NCBI GenBank assembly: GCA_963556695.1
Contig: CAUWAG010000010.1
Span: 62,001 to 126,000, forward strand
DNA length: 64,000 nucleotides
Direction: 5' to 3'
Source of the DNA: Anthostomella pinea
Lineage: Eukaryota > Ascomycota > Sordariomycetes > Xylariales > Xylariaceae
Part shown: one piece after another, positions 1 to 11,102 of the stretch
Layout: each line of letters starts with the position of its first letter
Numbering within the stretch: position 1 is the stretch's first letter
Notes under the pieces: model-generated
Seen by the model: the letters and a program-made list of their open reading frames with translations, nothing else
The model's database searches: none
Told to the model about the DNA's origin: nothing
Position numbers and translations under genes: made by a program

Positions 1-256
1 CGACTTGCCATATGCATTCACGCCAATGACCTTGTCCCCCTCTCCGAGTGCTGACAGTGGAAATCAGTATGGAGGCACACTTCCGCGTCCTTATGGTGTT
101 GCTCAACATACCTAACAGAATGGCAGTGTCTAACACATCCACCCCAGCATTTGCGTTTACCGCACGCTGGTTAAGCCGCATCAAGGCTTCGATATCAGCA
201 TTTTCAGCAGCCCGGGGGGTTGTGGATCCTGGTGACTTCGCTTGCAAGGTAGCCAT
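1..256 (-). CDS. 5' end of an unrecognised gene running off the left edge (two exons)
   Basis: On the minus strand an ATG at 256-254 opens a 48-codon exon (256-112). It stops at a good donor (GTATGT, 111-106). A 61-bp intron with a TACTGAT-like branch and CAG acceptor (51-53) leads in frame to a second exon (50-1) reading ALGEGDKVIGVNAYGKS, still open at the edge. The joined N-terminus is Ser/Pro-rich, then helical (ENADIEALMRLNQRAVNANA), then hydrophobic (VDVLDTAILLALG). I do not recognise the family. It starts 540 bp from, and is transcribed away from, the NLR-type gene at 797, so the two could share a promoter region. Only about 65 residues are visible. The intron is inferred from splice signals plus a continuous frame. 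Confidence 0.5.
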   Translation of the reverse strand, partial: MATLQAKSPGSTTPRAAENADIEALMRLNQRAVNANAGVDVLDTAILLGMLSNTIRTRKCASILISTVSTRRGGQGHWRECIWQV

Positions 257-796
257 GGCTCCTAATTCCCTCACGGCTTGCGCTGTTGGGGTCTCGTATG
301 GATACTAGATCGATGATAGCGGCACAGGAGAGAGAAAAGACCTACTCTAGACACAGGAAAGGAAAGACCGGGAGAGAGAACCTCCAGATGTTATATTGCA
401 CCTTCGGACTTCCAGGATCGGAACCCTGGTTCTTGGAGAGCGGGGTACACGGTCCGTTGGTTGGTTTGGCTTTCTTATCTCGCTCACCCTGGAAAGCAGC
501 GGATGATGATTTGGGGGCTAGATAGTAGACAGACCTGAGGCCGGGGTGGCGTTGGCCTTCATCGTGTCTACTATCCAGAGATTTTCGACAGAGTCGAGAC
601 TCGATAGCGGCTGACAATCACCACACTCAGCACGTAGATCGCAATACCGAGTCCCAGGTCAGATGCGCAACAGGGACCAGTTCTACCTACGTGATGTAGT
701 CGAGACGCAGGCGCCCTACGAAATACCCTACGAAGCTGCGAAGGTTCGGCGGGTGCGGCACCGCCGGAGTTCGAGCTTCACCTTGAACGCGCGACA
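257..796. other. Intergenic region between two divergent genes
   Basis: Presumed bidirectional promoter of the left-edge gene (minus) and the NLR gene (plus). No convincing coding frame, repeat or RNA gene was seen; the short open frames here lack codon structure. Confidence 0.5.
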
Positions 797-3700
797 ATGG
801 TATGTGATGATCTTGCACTGACCTCCACCCGCCTGGCTTCGCGAAAACGTCTGACATCAGCCTTTGCAGAGACAACTTTTCAGGTCTGCCAAGAAATCTC
901 GAAACACCATCGATTTGCCCGTGCGCGGCGTCGAGAACGACTCCCCGCGTTATTCCACGTCCGAAGCCTCGACAAGTCGGAGCGATCAGAGACTTGTGCT
1001 GCAATCGGGCCACAGTGATATATCAGACGTGCACGGACAGCTGCTTGCACACGAGCGGCCTTTATCGCATCAGCGGCGACGTTCCCACGATAGGCGTCAA
1101 AATCCGATTGGGTTGACGGTGTTACACGAGCCCAGCAATCCTTCGGAAAGAGCTGTAGATATACTATTCGTTCATGGGCTTGGTGGCACAAGTCTGCAGA
1201 CTTGGTGTCACGGTCGTGACTTGGATAACCTGTGGCCTGAGCGATGGCTTCCTTTCGAGGCTGGCTTTGAAACGGCCAGAATCATCACGTACGGGTACAA
1301 TGCACATTTCTCATCGACGAAGGATCAGGCTTCGCTGGCGATTGGAGACTTTGCCAATGACCTCTTGTTCCGCATGAAGTATGAAGAGCTGGGTAAGCAT
1401 CGCCTCGGCGAGGTCCCTATCATCTTTGTTGTTCATTCTATGGGCGGGCTTGTCTTCAAGAAGGCCTTCATCCACGGCCTTTTGAATCGAGACTTCCACG
1501 ACATGATGGCCATGGTCACATCAGTGTTGTTTCTGGCAACGCCACATCGTGGGACGGACCTGGCCGAAACATTGAATAAGGTACTCACAAGCTCGATCTT
1601 TGGCCACTCGTCGAAGGACTACGTCTCAGACCTTGCTCGGAGAAGCCCGACTATCAACGAATTGAACGAGTCGTTCCGCCATCACGCATCTAAGCTCCAA
1701 GTCTTCTCTTTCTATGAGACCATGAGTACTACTATTGGCCCGGTGTCGACCATGATCCTAGAGAAGGACTCGGCTGTACTTGGGTACCCAGGAGAAACAC
1801 CCCAGCCTCTGATGGCCAACCACCACGAAGTGTGCAAGTTCAAGGGGACTGATGACCCGAACTACGCCGCTGTGGTTGGTGCACTACGCAGTGCTATCAG
1901 TGCCTCTACTGTGCGGATTCCTGACAACGGTTTCGAAGACGATTTAAAGATTGTTAAAGACGCCCTAGGGGTGTTGGGGGCCCCGGAGGACGACATGGCT
2001 GTGGCACGATCGGTGCGGAAAGAGCGCACATGTGATTACTTTCTGAGCACCCGCGAGTTCGTGGACTGGCGACATTCGACAGCTCCTGACCTCTTGTGGG
2101 CGCACGCCCACCCAGGAAATGGGAAATCAACCTTGTGCGCCTTCACGGTTGACCGCCTGATAGAGGAGGGCGTCATCTGCGCTTATTATTTTTTCAAGTT
2201 TGATCACCGCGAGAGAACCTCGGTCAGCGGTATGCTACGATCTTTGGCTCTCCAAATGGCAATGGCTTTGCCGACCGCTTGCCAAGTGTTAGCCGAGGTG
2301 GCCCGCACCAACGTCCACTTTCATAGGGCTGATGCATCGAGCATCTGGAAAAAGTTGTTCTTATCGGCACTTGGGAGTGTGAGAAGTGACAGGCAGATAT
2401 TCTGGGTTATCGATGGCCTCGACGAATCCGAATCGAGCAGGAAGGTGGTGGAGCTTTTGTCCGAGATAGGAGCCTTCGCCACGAACATCCTCGTCCTGGT
2501 TTTCAGCCGTTCACAGCCAACAACCAGCCAGGCTATGCAGAAAGCTCGCAAGAAAATAAGGATAACGGAGATGGATGTTTCAAACAACCGACAGGGTATC
2601 CGTTTGGCTGTGCTGGAGGATATCGAATATTTACCATCCGACGAAGGCTTCAAGCAGGAGACCACCGAGGAAATTACAAGAAGATCGCAGGGCAATTTCT
2701 TGTGGGCGAGCCTGGTTGCGAGCCAGGTTGCTCATTGCCACCGTCAGGCTCAAGTGAGGCGGATACTCGAGGTGACCCCCGATGGCATGGATGATCTGTA
2801 TGACAGAATGCTCCTTGCCGTCTCGAGCCTCGACTCATCTGAGGACCAGGACCTCTCCAGGATCTTACTATCATGGGCAATGTATGCCAGGACGCCTTTG
2901 ACGGTAGATGAACTGTCCGAGCCCTACCGCCGTGAGCTCGCCTCACTCATTGAGCTGAAGCACACCGTGCATCATGTGTGTGGCCAGTTCGTCGTCATCG
3001 ACACAAACAACAGAGTGACATTGGTCCATCACTCTGCACGTGAGTACCTGAGGAAACGGCGAGACCTCCCTTTCTCTCTCGACCCCAAGCAGACCCACGA
3101 GGACCTACTTGGAAAGTGCCTGGTGGCTCTTTGCGACAAAGATCTGCGAAGATGGTGTCGCTCAAAGTACCCCAATTCCTACACTACGCGGCGACATCAT
3201 GGGCATTTCACTTGGAACACTGCTCAACCCAGTCTGACCGTATTCTAAATGGGTTGGTTCATTTCTTCAGTGGCATCTTTGTGTTGTCATGGATCCAGTA
3301 CCTTGCCATGTGTGGTCATTTGTCAGATCTGCCCGCAGCATCACGGAGGCTCATTGTTTACATTGCCAAGGTGCGGAAATGGGATGCTGAACGTCCACCA
3401 ATACTTCATCGATTGTCCAACTTGGCTATCCTTGAGTTATGGACGACAGACCTTTTGAAGATTACTGCCAAGTTCGGACGCAAGCTGTCGGAAGATCCCA
3501 CCCTAATTTTCAAGTGCATACCTGCTCTGACTCCCTCGTCGTCAGCCATTTATCAAAAATTCGGATCCAGCTCTTCCACGACGTTGTCAATCGTCGGTGT
3601 ACCGAACGAGGAGTGGGATGACTGTCTTGTGAGGGTACCAGGAAACGGTGGTAAAGCTCTGAGGCTTGCGTCTTGCCTTCGTTTTCTAGCCGTTGCAGCG

Positions 3701-5686
3701 GAAACTCCACGAGGCGCATTCTCACTCTGGGATACGTCGCTCTTTCGAAGACGCAAAAGTTTCAGTATCAAACAACGGATCACGGAGATCGTATTCGATA
3801 GCTCGGGGTCACTCATAGCCTGCTGCGGCGTCACTCGAACATGTATTTGGAGAGTCGACGATAGCTCGTTGGTGGCAGAAGCAAAGAACCCCTTTCAAGA
3901 GCGCGCAGTTGGCTTGAAGTTCGACGGCCGCCAAACTCTGCATATGGTGTCTGATCTTCGTCGTGTCTACAGCCTTCCTTTCAAGGACACCACGGCATGT
4001 ACATGGGTACATTTGAATTGTGATCTCCTGGCGGAGAAGGACCTCCCGCCAGGCGTGTGGCTCGGCAGCCCTCAAACGGTTGCTTTCAACAGCGACTGTA
4101 CCGCAATTGCGATAGCTTACAGGTCCTTCCCTCCGACGGTCTGGGCCGTCGACCCACCCAGAGTCATTGCTCGCCTCAGAGCACGGAGCCTGTCCCAGAC
4201 AGATCTTTCGGAAACTTACATTGGGGGCGAAGCGAGGGTTGTGTGGCACCCTTCTGATACCCAGGTACTCGGGATACACGGGGAGGTCTCCAAGTGGACA
4301 CCGTCGGACGATGTATACGAGGTCGTGAATGGAGGGACCGGGTCCATACCTAATGCCATTCAGTGTAGTCCCAACGGGCTCGTCTTCATCACTGGTGATG
4401 TAGAGGGCACGATCAAGATCTACGAAGTATCGTCCATGAGTTTGGTATATACGTTGTCATCAGAGGATGGCATCAATCGCATCTGTTTCAGTTCCGATAG
4501 CCTCAGATTCTACGATCTTCGCGGGGCTTATTGCAACGTCTGGGAGCCGAATTGCCTTGTCAGGCTTGCTGATGCTTCCGCGGAAAAGTTCAACGACGGG
4601 GCGAGCACCACCGATAGTTTCTGGTCGGATACGGAAGACGCGCGGAGCACATCGATTTCTCTCCCAGCTTCTGAAAGCCATGACCAGAGCAAGCCGCGCG
4701 TCGTGGCGCTGGCTCACACAGCAGACAACAAGATGGTGGCCTTCTCGAACATTGATGGGTCTTTAGAGCTATTCGAACCGCAAAGGAACGCGCAACATGA
4801 CCTTGCAAAGTCCACATTCGGTGTGTTTGAGCATTTGGAGTGGAGCTCTCAGCATGGCGGCTACCTTGTACAGTCTGAGTCGTACGGAGCAGTGTCAGTC
4901 TGTAAAGTCTACGCTGCCACCGGCCCGAGAGCAGTCCTCGAAACCCAGAATGTCTATCACGAAAGCAAGTCCCCTGAGACGCGTGGGAGCACACGGCAAC
5001 TGCTTTTTGGGCCAATGGAGGAGCTTCTGCTCGTATATGGCGAACGCAAGACCCAGGTCATCAGGATTGCAACCGGCAAGGTCGAGGCCGAACGTGACAC
5101 GCCCCCGGGTGAGCTCGCGGCCTGGGCAGTCCATCCCTCTTCGCCTCAGCGGCTCATTTGCCTCGCAACGAACGCGATCACCGTTTACGACTGGTCCTTG
5201 GAACGACAGCAATTTTTTCTGATGTCTCTCCCCACTTCGTATCCGACTCACTAGGTCCTTTCCGTCGACACGATGTTGAAAAGCCATTGTAGAGGAGGAA
5301 GGCTCCTTGTTCGGACCACTGCGAGTAAAATAAGCCGCCGGCAATACGGGTTTGTCGTCATCCCTACCGACGCGATACCCACCACCGAAGACACCAACAC
5401 GAATTCGACGAAGGCGATCAAAGCCTTGCACGTAGATGAAGCTGTTCTCGATGCTATCGAATATCCCATAGGCCTCTTGCCTGATGGCCGCATCGTGTTC
5501 CTCGACGAATCAATGTGGGTTTGCACTTCGCTGTTGCGGGACACAAAATCAATAACGAGGCATTTCTTCATACCGCATGACTGGATTACCAGCGAGGGGG
5601 CCGGGCTATGCCAAGTGGCGCAGGACGGGACGTTTTACTGCCCAAGCAAGGGCAGAGTTGGAGTTATGACGGGCAATATAGCGTGA
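797..5686 (+). pseudogene. NLR-like STAND protein: alpha/beta-hydrolase + NACHT + WD40-like tail, broken by a frameshift and a stop
   Basis: The start is ATG at 797-799, followed at once by a 61-bp intron (GTATGT 800 to CAG 860). Coding continues in one frame from 861 to about 3160. Domains in order: a DUF676-like serine esterase (DILFVHGLGG, then HSMGGLVFKKAF with the nucleophile serine); a NACHT NTPase with Walker A (HPGNGKST, about 2110-2135) and Walker B (FWVIDGLDES, about 2400); and a winged-helix-like arm. Around 3150-3170 the family homology moves to another frame (VPQFLHYAATSWAFHLEH). That frame carries a degenerate WD40-like propeller to a TAG at 5252-5254, then stays open in the same frame to 5686. 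The last part has the usual tail of this family (FIPHDWITSEGAGLCQ ... CPSKGRVGVM). Fungal NLRs of this type act in non-self recognition and regulated cell death. No GT-AG intron of fungal size repairs either break, so I call it disabled, or carrying sequence errors. Unbroken it would be about 1,600 aa. Confidence 0.85.
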
Positions 5687-6190
5687 GACTTCTGAGGATG
5701 CCGGCAACGCATGAATCTAAAGGGCATGGTAGACAAGGCGCGGCGTTGGGTTTGTCATGAGATGGAGAGAAAGCAGTCTTCACCAGATCTACAGAGGTTG
5801 GTTGCTGGAATGATGAGTGATGTAATTTAGCTCCGGAGCATCGCAACCTGAAGAATGCTTGGGATCCAATCCGATGGATCATATTAGCGTATGGTTCGGC
5901 CCGGTCGGAGTATTTAGGGCGAGGTGGAGATTCGGAATTCCTGTCTTGACTGCCAGTCTGTCGATCACGCCGTGACTGAAGGATCCCTGGCATGCAACAA
6001 GCTGGCGTTTCATCGACAAGACTTTATATCTGAGCGGCGTCACCACCATCACCCTCGAAACACCTGTGCACGAGTACATAACTGTGGGCTCAATTCCTGA
6101 TTCCTCGTCCGACCAGTCCTTCATTCACCGTCTGATCTATTGCCGTCGTGCCACATTTTCTTCGATAACTCATCCCGGCACTCAAGAAAG
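5687..6190. other. Intergenic region
   Basis: Spacer between the NLR gene and the calmodulin-like gene. Nothing beyond presumed 3' and 5' untranslated sequence was seen. Confidence 0.5.
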
Positions 6191-7028
6191 ATGGTGCGCC
6201 TACAATCTTCGCACGAGGGGTTCTGGCTTCACAGGCTGATGGGACCGACAGGCTCGATCATTGTCGCAAGAGGAGATCCAGGTCTTCAGGGACCTCTTCG
6301 ATTCATATGTGAGTTCTCCAAGATCTCTGTCGCGCCCTAGCGAACCGCACACTTACACTTCACCTTCAAAGGACACGGATAAGGGCGGTTAGTGGCCCCA
6401 AGACTACGTAGCTGGAGTCTTCATACTCCAGGTCGGGCGTTATCATCGCTTACCAGTGCTTCCATCAGGCAACATCAGTGTGGAGGAGTTTGCCAAAGTC
6501 ATGTCTCAAAGCCCGGGCAAGCCTCCTACCGAGGCAGAAGTACAGCAGATCATCAAAGAGGTTGACCTTGACGGAGATGGCACCATCAACTTCAATGGTA
6601 GGTTGTTATGCCCTTCGCGCAGTCCCTCCAAGCACTACAACTCGAGCCCTCGCCTGGCCACTTTATGGTCGGTCGAAAAGGGGCCGCTAACAGGAAGACA
6701 GAGTTTATCACCATGATGACGGGTCAGCTGTACCCACCGCAGGAAGAAGGTGCCGAGTACACTGCCGCCTGGAAGCAGTTCGAACCCTCACTCAATGGCT
6801 CCATCAATGCGAGTCAGTTGCGACAGCTTATGGCGGGGCTGGGGGAGCCGGTCAGTGATGTCGAGGTCGAGCAGCTCATCAACAACGTGGATGGCGAGGG
6901 CAAGCTAAGCTGTAAGCCGAACTGCAAGGTCTATAGGACTACTCTGCTGACGTGTGCCAGATCGGGAGTTTATGCATTTCGTGAAGAACAGAAACGTCGA
7001 GGACGATATAGTCAGTGGGTACCAATGA
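6191..7028 (+). CDS. Calmodulin-like EF-hand protein (160 aa, six exons)
   Basis: Exons 6191-6193, 6252-6308, 6372-6387, 6469-6597, 6702-6911 and 6961-7028 join in one frame. Every intron is GT-AG, 49-104 bp. Exon 1 is the ATG alone. The protein begins MARSLSQEEIQVFRDLF as in calmodulin. EF-hand 1 (DTDKGGNISVEE) and EF-hand 2 (DLDGDGTINFNE) have complete calcium loops. The third site (PSLNGSINASQ) has lost its acidic ligands, and the fourth (NVDGEGKLSYRE) has Asn in place of the first Asp. At 160 aa it is longer than canonical fungal calmodulin (149 aa), with a linker rich in P/Q/E and a C-terminal tail ending SGYQ. It is therefore a divergent paralogue or light-chain-like protein that binds calcium mainly through its N-lobe. 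The microexons are supported by exact restoration of the EF-hand sequence. The least certain junction is the first intron, whose donor is GTGCGC. Confidence 0.85.
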
Positions 7029-8041
7029 TGACCAAGTATCAAGCACGGCGTCGTGGAGATGGTGAAGGGGTAATCGACGATGATATTCAGCTCCTACCAG
7101 ACTTCACTACTCCCCATCCGTGACTCCCATCCGTGACTTCTCTGCCGGTCCTTGTCGCAACGCGGTGGGAAACCTGCCAACCTCGCGATCCCTCGCGATA
7201 CTTCTGACCTGTCTGTTGCCGGACTATCTCTCCAAGTTACAAGGCATTCACCCCTCATAGATGACCCCTCCCCTTCGTAGCCCAAAGCGACCTGCCTCAG
7301 CGGCAATTCGTGGAGATGTTCCCATCAGAGGTAGAAGGTTGGCAACGTAGGCGCCCATTGTCGTTTGAAATGTATTGGCCTGAGTGCCTCGTCAGCCTTT
7401 ATAACGTTACTTGCTACGTGGGAAGCATTGTACCTAAGTCTATTGAGTGAGTGACCCAAGCAGCATGGCCAAGACATTCGATCTGCAGTATCGTATTGCT
7501 CTTGGTCACTGGCGAGTCCTCGTCCGTTGCTAGGAGGGGCGAACGACAGGTTTTGGGATATAACTGGAATACCTGCGAATAAGGGCCCCACGACGAAGGG
7601 GATCCTATTAGCGTGGGCACTGAGTCTGCGTTGTAGAAACAGCTAGGGCGAATGTCAGCTGTATGTTCTCTTTGGTTATACACTTTGCTCAATGTGCGCG
7701 TTGGGCGGCTTAGGCCCCCTGTTGGATGGAGTAGACGCAGGTGAAGGCGCATGGAACATCACATATACTTACCGATTCATATCCAACGAGGTACAGAGGA
7801 CATCGTCCTGCGAACCGGAGGCCAAGTACATGGTACTAGGGCACATCGCCACGAGATTCAGCGCCGTGTTGTCCGGGCTAGGCTCCACGTGCCACGACTG
7901 GCAATTGTTGGCGAAGCCATGATCAGGAGCCACCAGATCATCGCGGTGGGTGATTGCTGAGACGGCCAGGGATACACGGGATAGTGGCGACATGATGGCG
8001 GGTTCCAGCCTGGTTCAAGTGGTGATGGCGTTGGAGGGGGG
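7029..8041. other. Intergenic region
   Basis: About 1 kb with no supported gene. Short open frames here have no recognisable protein content. Confidence 0.5.
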
Positions 8042-8043
8042 TA

Positions 8044-10010
8044 ACGGCGGGGGCATAGATGTGGGACACCTCTCACACCAAAAGGCCACACTTGCACCCA
8101 CCCATAACTCCATCGGGATTGAGGTTATATATAATGTAATTACAGCAAAAGAATCGCTTTTTCTTGGAGTTTTCAGAAATACTAACTGTTCTCTCGGTAG
8201 CGTGCGGGTTGGCGGATTGAGCGGCGTGAAGATCGGGCCACAATGGGCTCCTCATCCTCTTCATCCTCGCTATTATCCCCTTCGTTAACAGCAACCCCTT
8301 CATCGTCATGAGGCCCGAATTCCTCCAAATCTTCTGAATATGACTCTGCAGAGTCCTCAAAGAGATATCTCTCTGATTCTTCAGTATCTAAGTTCTGCAT
8401 TTCATATAGAACTCGTCTCTCTGCCCGTGCCTCTATAGCAGCTCGTGCGGCCTCTGTATGCTCGATTTGCTCAGCAACAATGTCCTTAATTCGCCATAGC
8501 CGTTATTCAGGCTCTTCCTGGGGTGTCTTACGGCACTTTTTAGGCTATAAACGCTCAATTTCGTTGTCTTTTGCCTCTAACAGTTCCTTTACAAGCGCTA
8601 ACTCAACCACCATCTTATCGTACGCTCTCGCAACTATGCGGACTCCTACTTGCTGCTCAGGGGTCTCAGCAACTGATGATAGCATCAGAGCTATGTCCTG
8701 CTCTGATTTAGGGGCTTCTAGTGCTTCGGAGGTGGTCTCGGGTTTCATTATAACAGCAGCTGTTGCTTGGGTCTCTGCTGCCTTCACCACATGCTCGTTC
8801 GCGAGGGTTTTCCGTCGGTTTCAGGCCAAAGACCGGCAGCACGCCATCCCGAACGCACTATAGCCTCCGTGGCTTCATCACAGGCCTTAGCTAGGCAACT
8901 GAGGAACCGTAGCTTGCCTATAGGCGCCGAATCGTTCAACTGACCGAGCTGGTTGATGAGGCGGTGATAGGCGGCTTTCACCAAAGAGAACACGGTCAAA
9001 TCCAGGGGCTGGAAGATGTGAGACTACTTCTATTAGCAAAATAAATACTAAGACTTGACGTTGGCCCCTTTTGAGCCAGAACTGCCTATCACAAGACTAT
9101 CAGACCTAAATCTCCTGGTCAGCCATCCAAAAACCACTTAGATTGGACAATTCACGTACTGCCGACCCTGCATAACGCCGTACTTATCGACATTTGCCTG
9201 GTTTTTGGGTTTAATAAAGGCGAAATCCTCGTAACGGTCATAGAAGCCATTGATGTTTTCGGGAATGGCAGCATTGATACGCTTATAGTCAAGTTTTCTT
9301 CCCATCTTGGTCTTGATCTCTAGGTGCCTCCGGATGAAGTTTCGCATGTATTTGCCCCCTAAGTGATCTGCCTTGCCCATAGACTTCAGGATCCGCTGGA
9401 TAATGTACCTCACATTGTCGTGAGTTGGCGCGTGGCCAGCCTTTTCTTGATGGAGGATCCATGATACCACCTTAGTCTCTTGCTCAGGGCTTAGCTTTTG
9501 GCTATTTCGAGCCCCTTCACGGCTATTTAGCGTTGGGCGCATCGTGGTGCCCTCTATCTTGCGTGCGAGAGTCGATTTTGGTACTCCTCAGCGCAGATTG
9601 GCCTTGCAGAGGGATAGGCCATTGTTCACAGCAGCGATTGCCTCTGCGAGGTCTTCTTTAGTGTATAAAGGAGGCATTTCAATGTACTGAAGCCTATGAT
9701 GCTTATAGAAAAAAAGAAAAAAAAAACCACAGAACTTCTGTTATATTGAAGGGGATAGGGGCATGGGTCCCATTACTCCTCAGATTAGGCCTGGAAGTGC
9801 TAATATCCGACCCCCACCGCCGCCGATCCCCCGCGTCTAGACCATGTAAAACCCAGGTCAAAAGAAACACCAAAAAAAGATGATTCAGATGCCGTACTTA
9901 CGGTATCTAGGGCTTCATTGGCTATGGAGATGTGTATAAGTGAACATTGTGGGTTTGGGTGTGGGAGGTGTCCCACATCTAGGGCTGTCCCACATCTATG
10001 CCCCCGCCGT
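8044..10010 (-). mobile_element. Decayed pogo/Fot-like Tc1-mariner element with TIRs and TA duplication
   Basis: The ends are inverted repeats of 25 bp, at 8044-8068 and 9986-10010, beginning ACGGCGGGGGCATAGATG. Each is flanked outside by TA (8042-8043 and 10011-10012), the target duplication of this superfamily. The right end carries an extra 17-bp copy of the AGATGTGGGACA unit, after which the similarity between the two ends resumes (ACCTC[TC]CACACC). The element is 1,967 bp. Inside, on the minus strand, are remnants of a pogo-type transposase. The catalytic core is missing, so this copy could move only with help from another element. Confidence 0.9.
8190..9677 (-). pseudogene. Pogo-type transposase remnant (HTH N-terminus and tail, DDE core deleted)
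   Basis: The frame starts at 9677 with MPPLYTKEDLAEAIAAVNNG, typical of fungal pogo/Fot transposases, and meets a TGA after 29 codons. The same frame then continues (GVPKSTLARKIEGT) through the CENP-B/Tc5 helix-turn-helix region (LSPEQETKVVSWILHQEKAG, about 9490-9430) to 9138, ending near FIKPKNQANVDKYGVMQG, where the first catalytic Asp block begins. Only about 140 bp later the C-terminal block appears (8999-8784: TVFSLVKAAYHRLINQLG and IRSG-like RSGWRAAGLWP), so most of the DDE core is gone. Further C-terminal pieces (8790-8545 and an acidic Ser/Glu-rich tail, 8400-8182) are in scattered frames. Confidence 0.85.
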
Positions 10011-10012
10011 TA

Positions 10013-11102
10013 TTGCTAAATTGACTGTGGATCGCGACGAGCTTATGGGTGACGGAGCGTGGTGAGGCAGGTGATGTGTAGTGAGGAAACAGCGAAGGTG
10101 CTTGCTTGCACGGTCATGAGTTATATCTTAATTGTGCCGGTGGCATCCTTCGACAAGGCGGACCTGCGGTTCCATTCACTACTTGTCTATTCACAGGTAT
10201 GATTCACCACTGTCATCTGAGACTGATGGATGACTGGTGACTAGCACTACAAGTGGCCGGATGTCACCAGACAAGTGGTATCAACTGACTTCAATGTCTG
10301 TCTCCCACTTGCAAGACGTACTGGTCATCCATCATGATGGTGAATGTGTGTTCCCTTATCTCTGAGCACTGCCCAATGAGTCACGGTCAGGCCAGAGCCA
10401 TCCGAGCTTTTCGGTCAGGGGTATGTATGTGTGATAATTCATCCTATACTGTTGACTCGTCACCGACTTTCTATCTCCATACTGTAGCCGCACCATTACC
10501 AGGAAGCTCTTTCACATCTTCCAATGGTCACGCGCCAGTCGTGAGGGCACGAAGCTCTGAAAAGCCATACTCCACACCGGTTTCGTCTTGTCACTGCTCG
10601 TCTGTAGGGGGCCAGGGCTCACTCACTGTCCATCTTTCCTAGTGGGTGGCCGCCAGTTAAGTCCCGGCTGACCACTAGGTTGCTCTCATGTTTATCGGCA
10701 CTGACTGCAGGCCGGCAAGCTTCGACTCTAGCCGGAGAAGCATCAACAACATGTAGGCTGCTACGAGCTGCAGAGCATAAGTTGTGCATGGGCGGAACGG
10801 GGAGCTGATGACCAGGCTCTTATTGCAGTACCCAGTGGCGAGGTCCTATGTAGAAAGCTGGGTTGAGTAAGGTCAATGGTCAATGGTCAATGCAAGAATG
10901 CCACTCCCAATGCAACAGCATCTTTCGCGTGCTGCGAGAAGCAGAAAATCGTAATATCATTCATGGAACCCATGCCTAGGTCCAGAAAGCGGCGAGGCAT
11001 GGCTCACGGTTATAAGTGCCATCATCTTGATCCTCTAGGCGAATAGCACGCAGTGTATCATTGTATCGGACCCTTGAATTCCCAGCTGTGATGCAGGCTA
11101 TT
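10013..11102. other. Intergenic region
   Basis: About 1.1 kb between the transposon and the reductase gene. It contains a short tandem GGTCAATG-type triplication near 10868-10892 and a weak 10-bp inverted repeat (10225-10234 / 10324-10333). No gene was seen. Confidence 0.5.

Noticed and set aside
10225..10333. Inverted repeat GATGGATGAC / GTCATCCATC about 90 bp apart
   Set aside because: Arms are only 10 bp, with no target duplication; likely chance.
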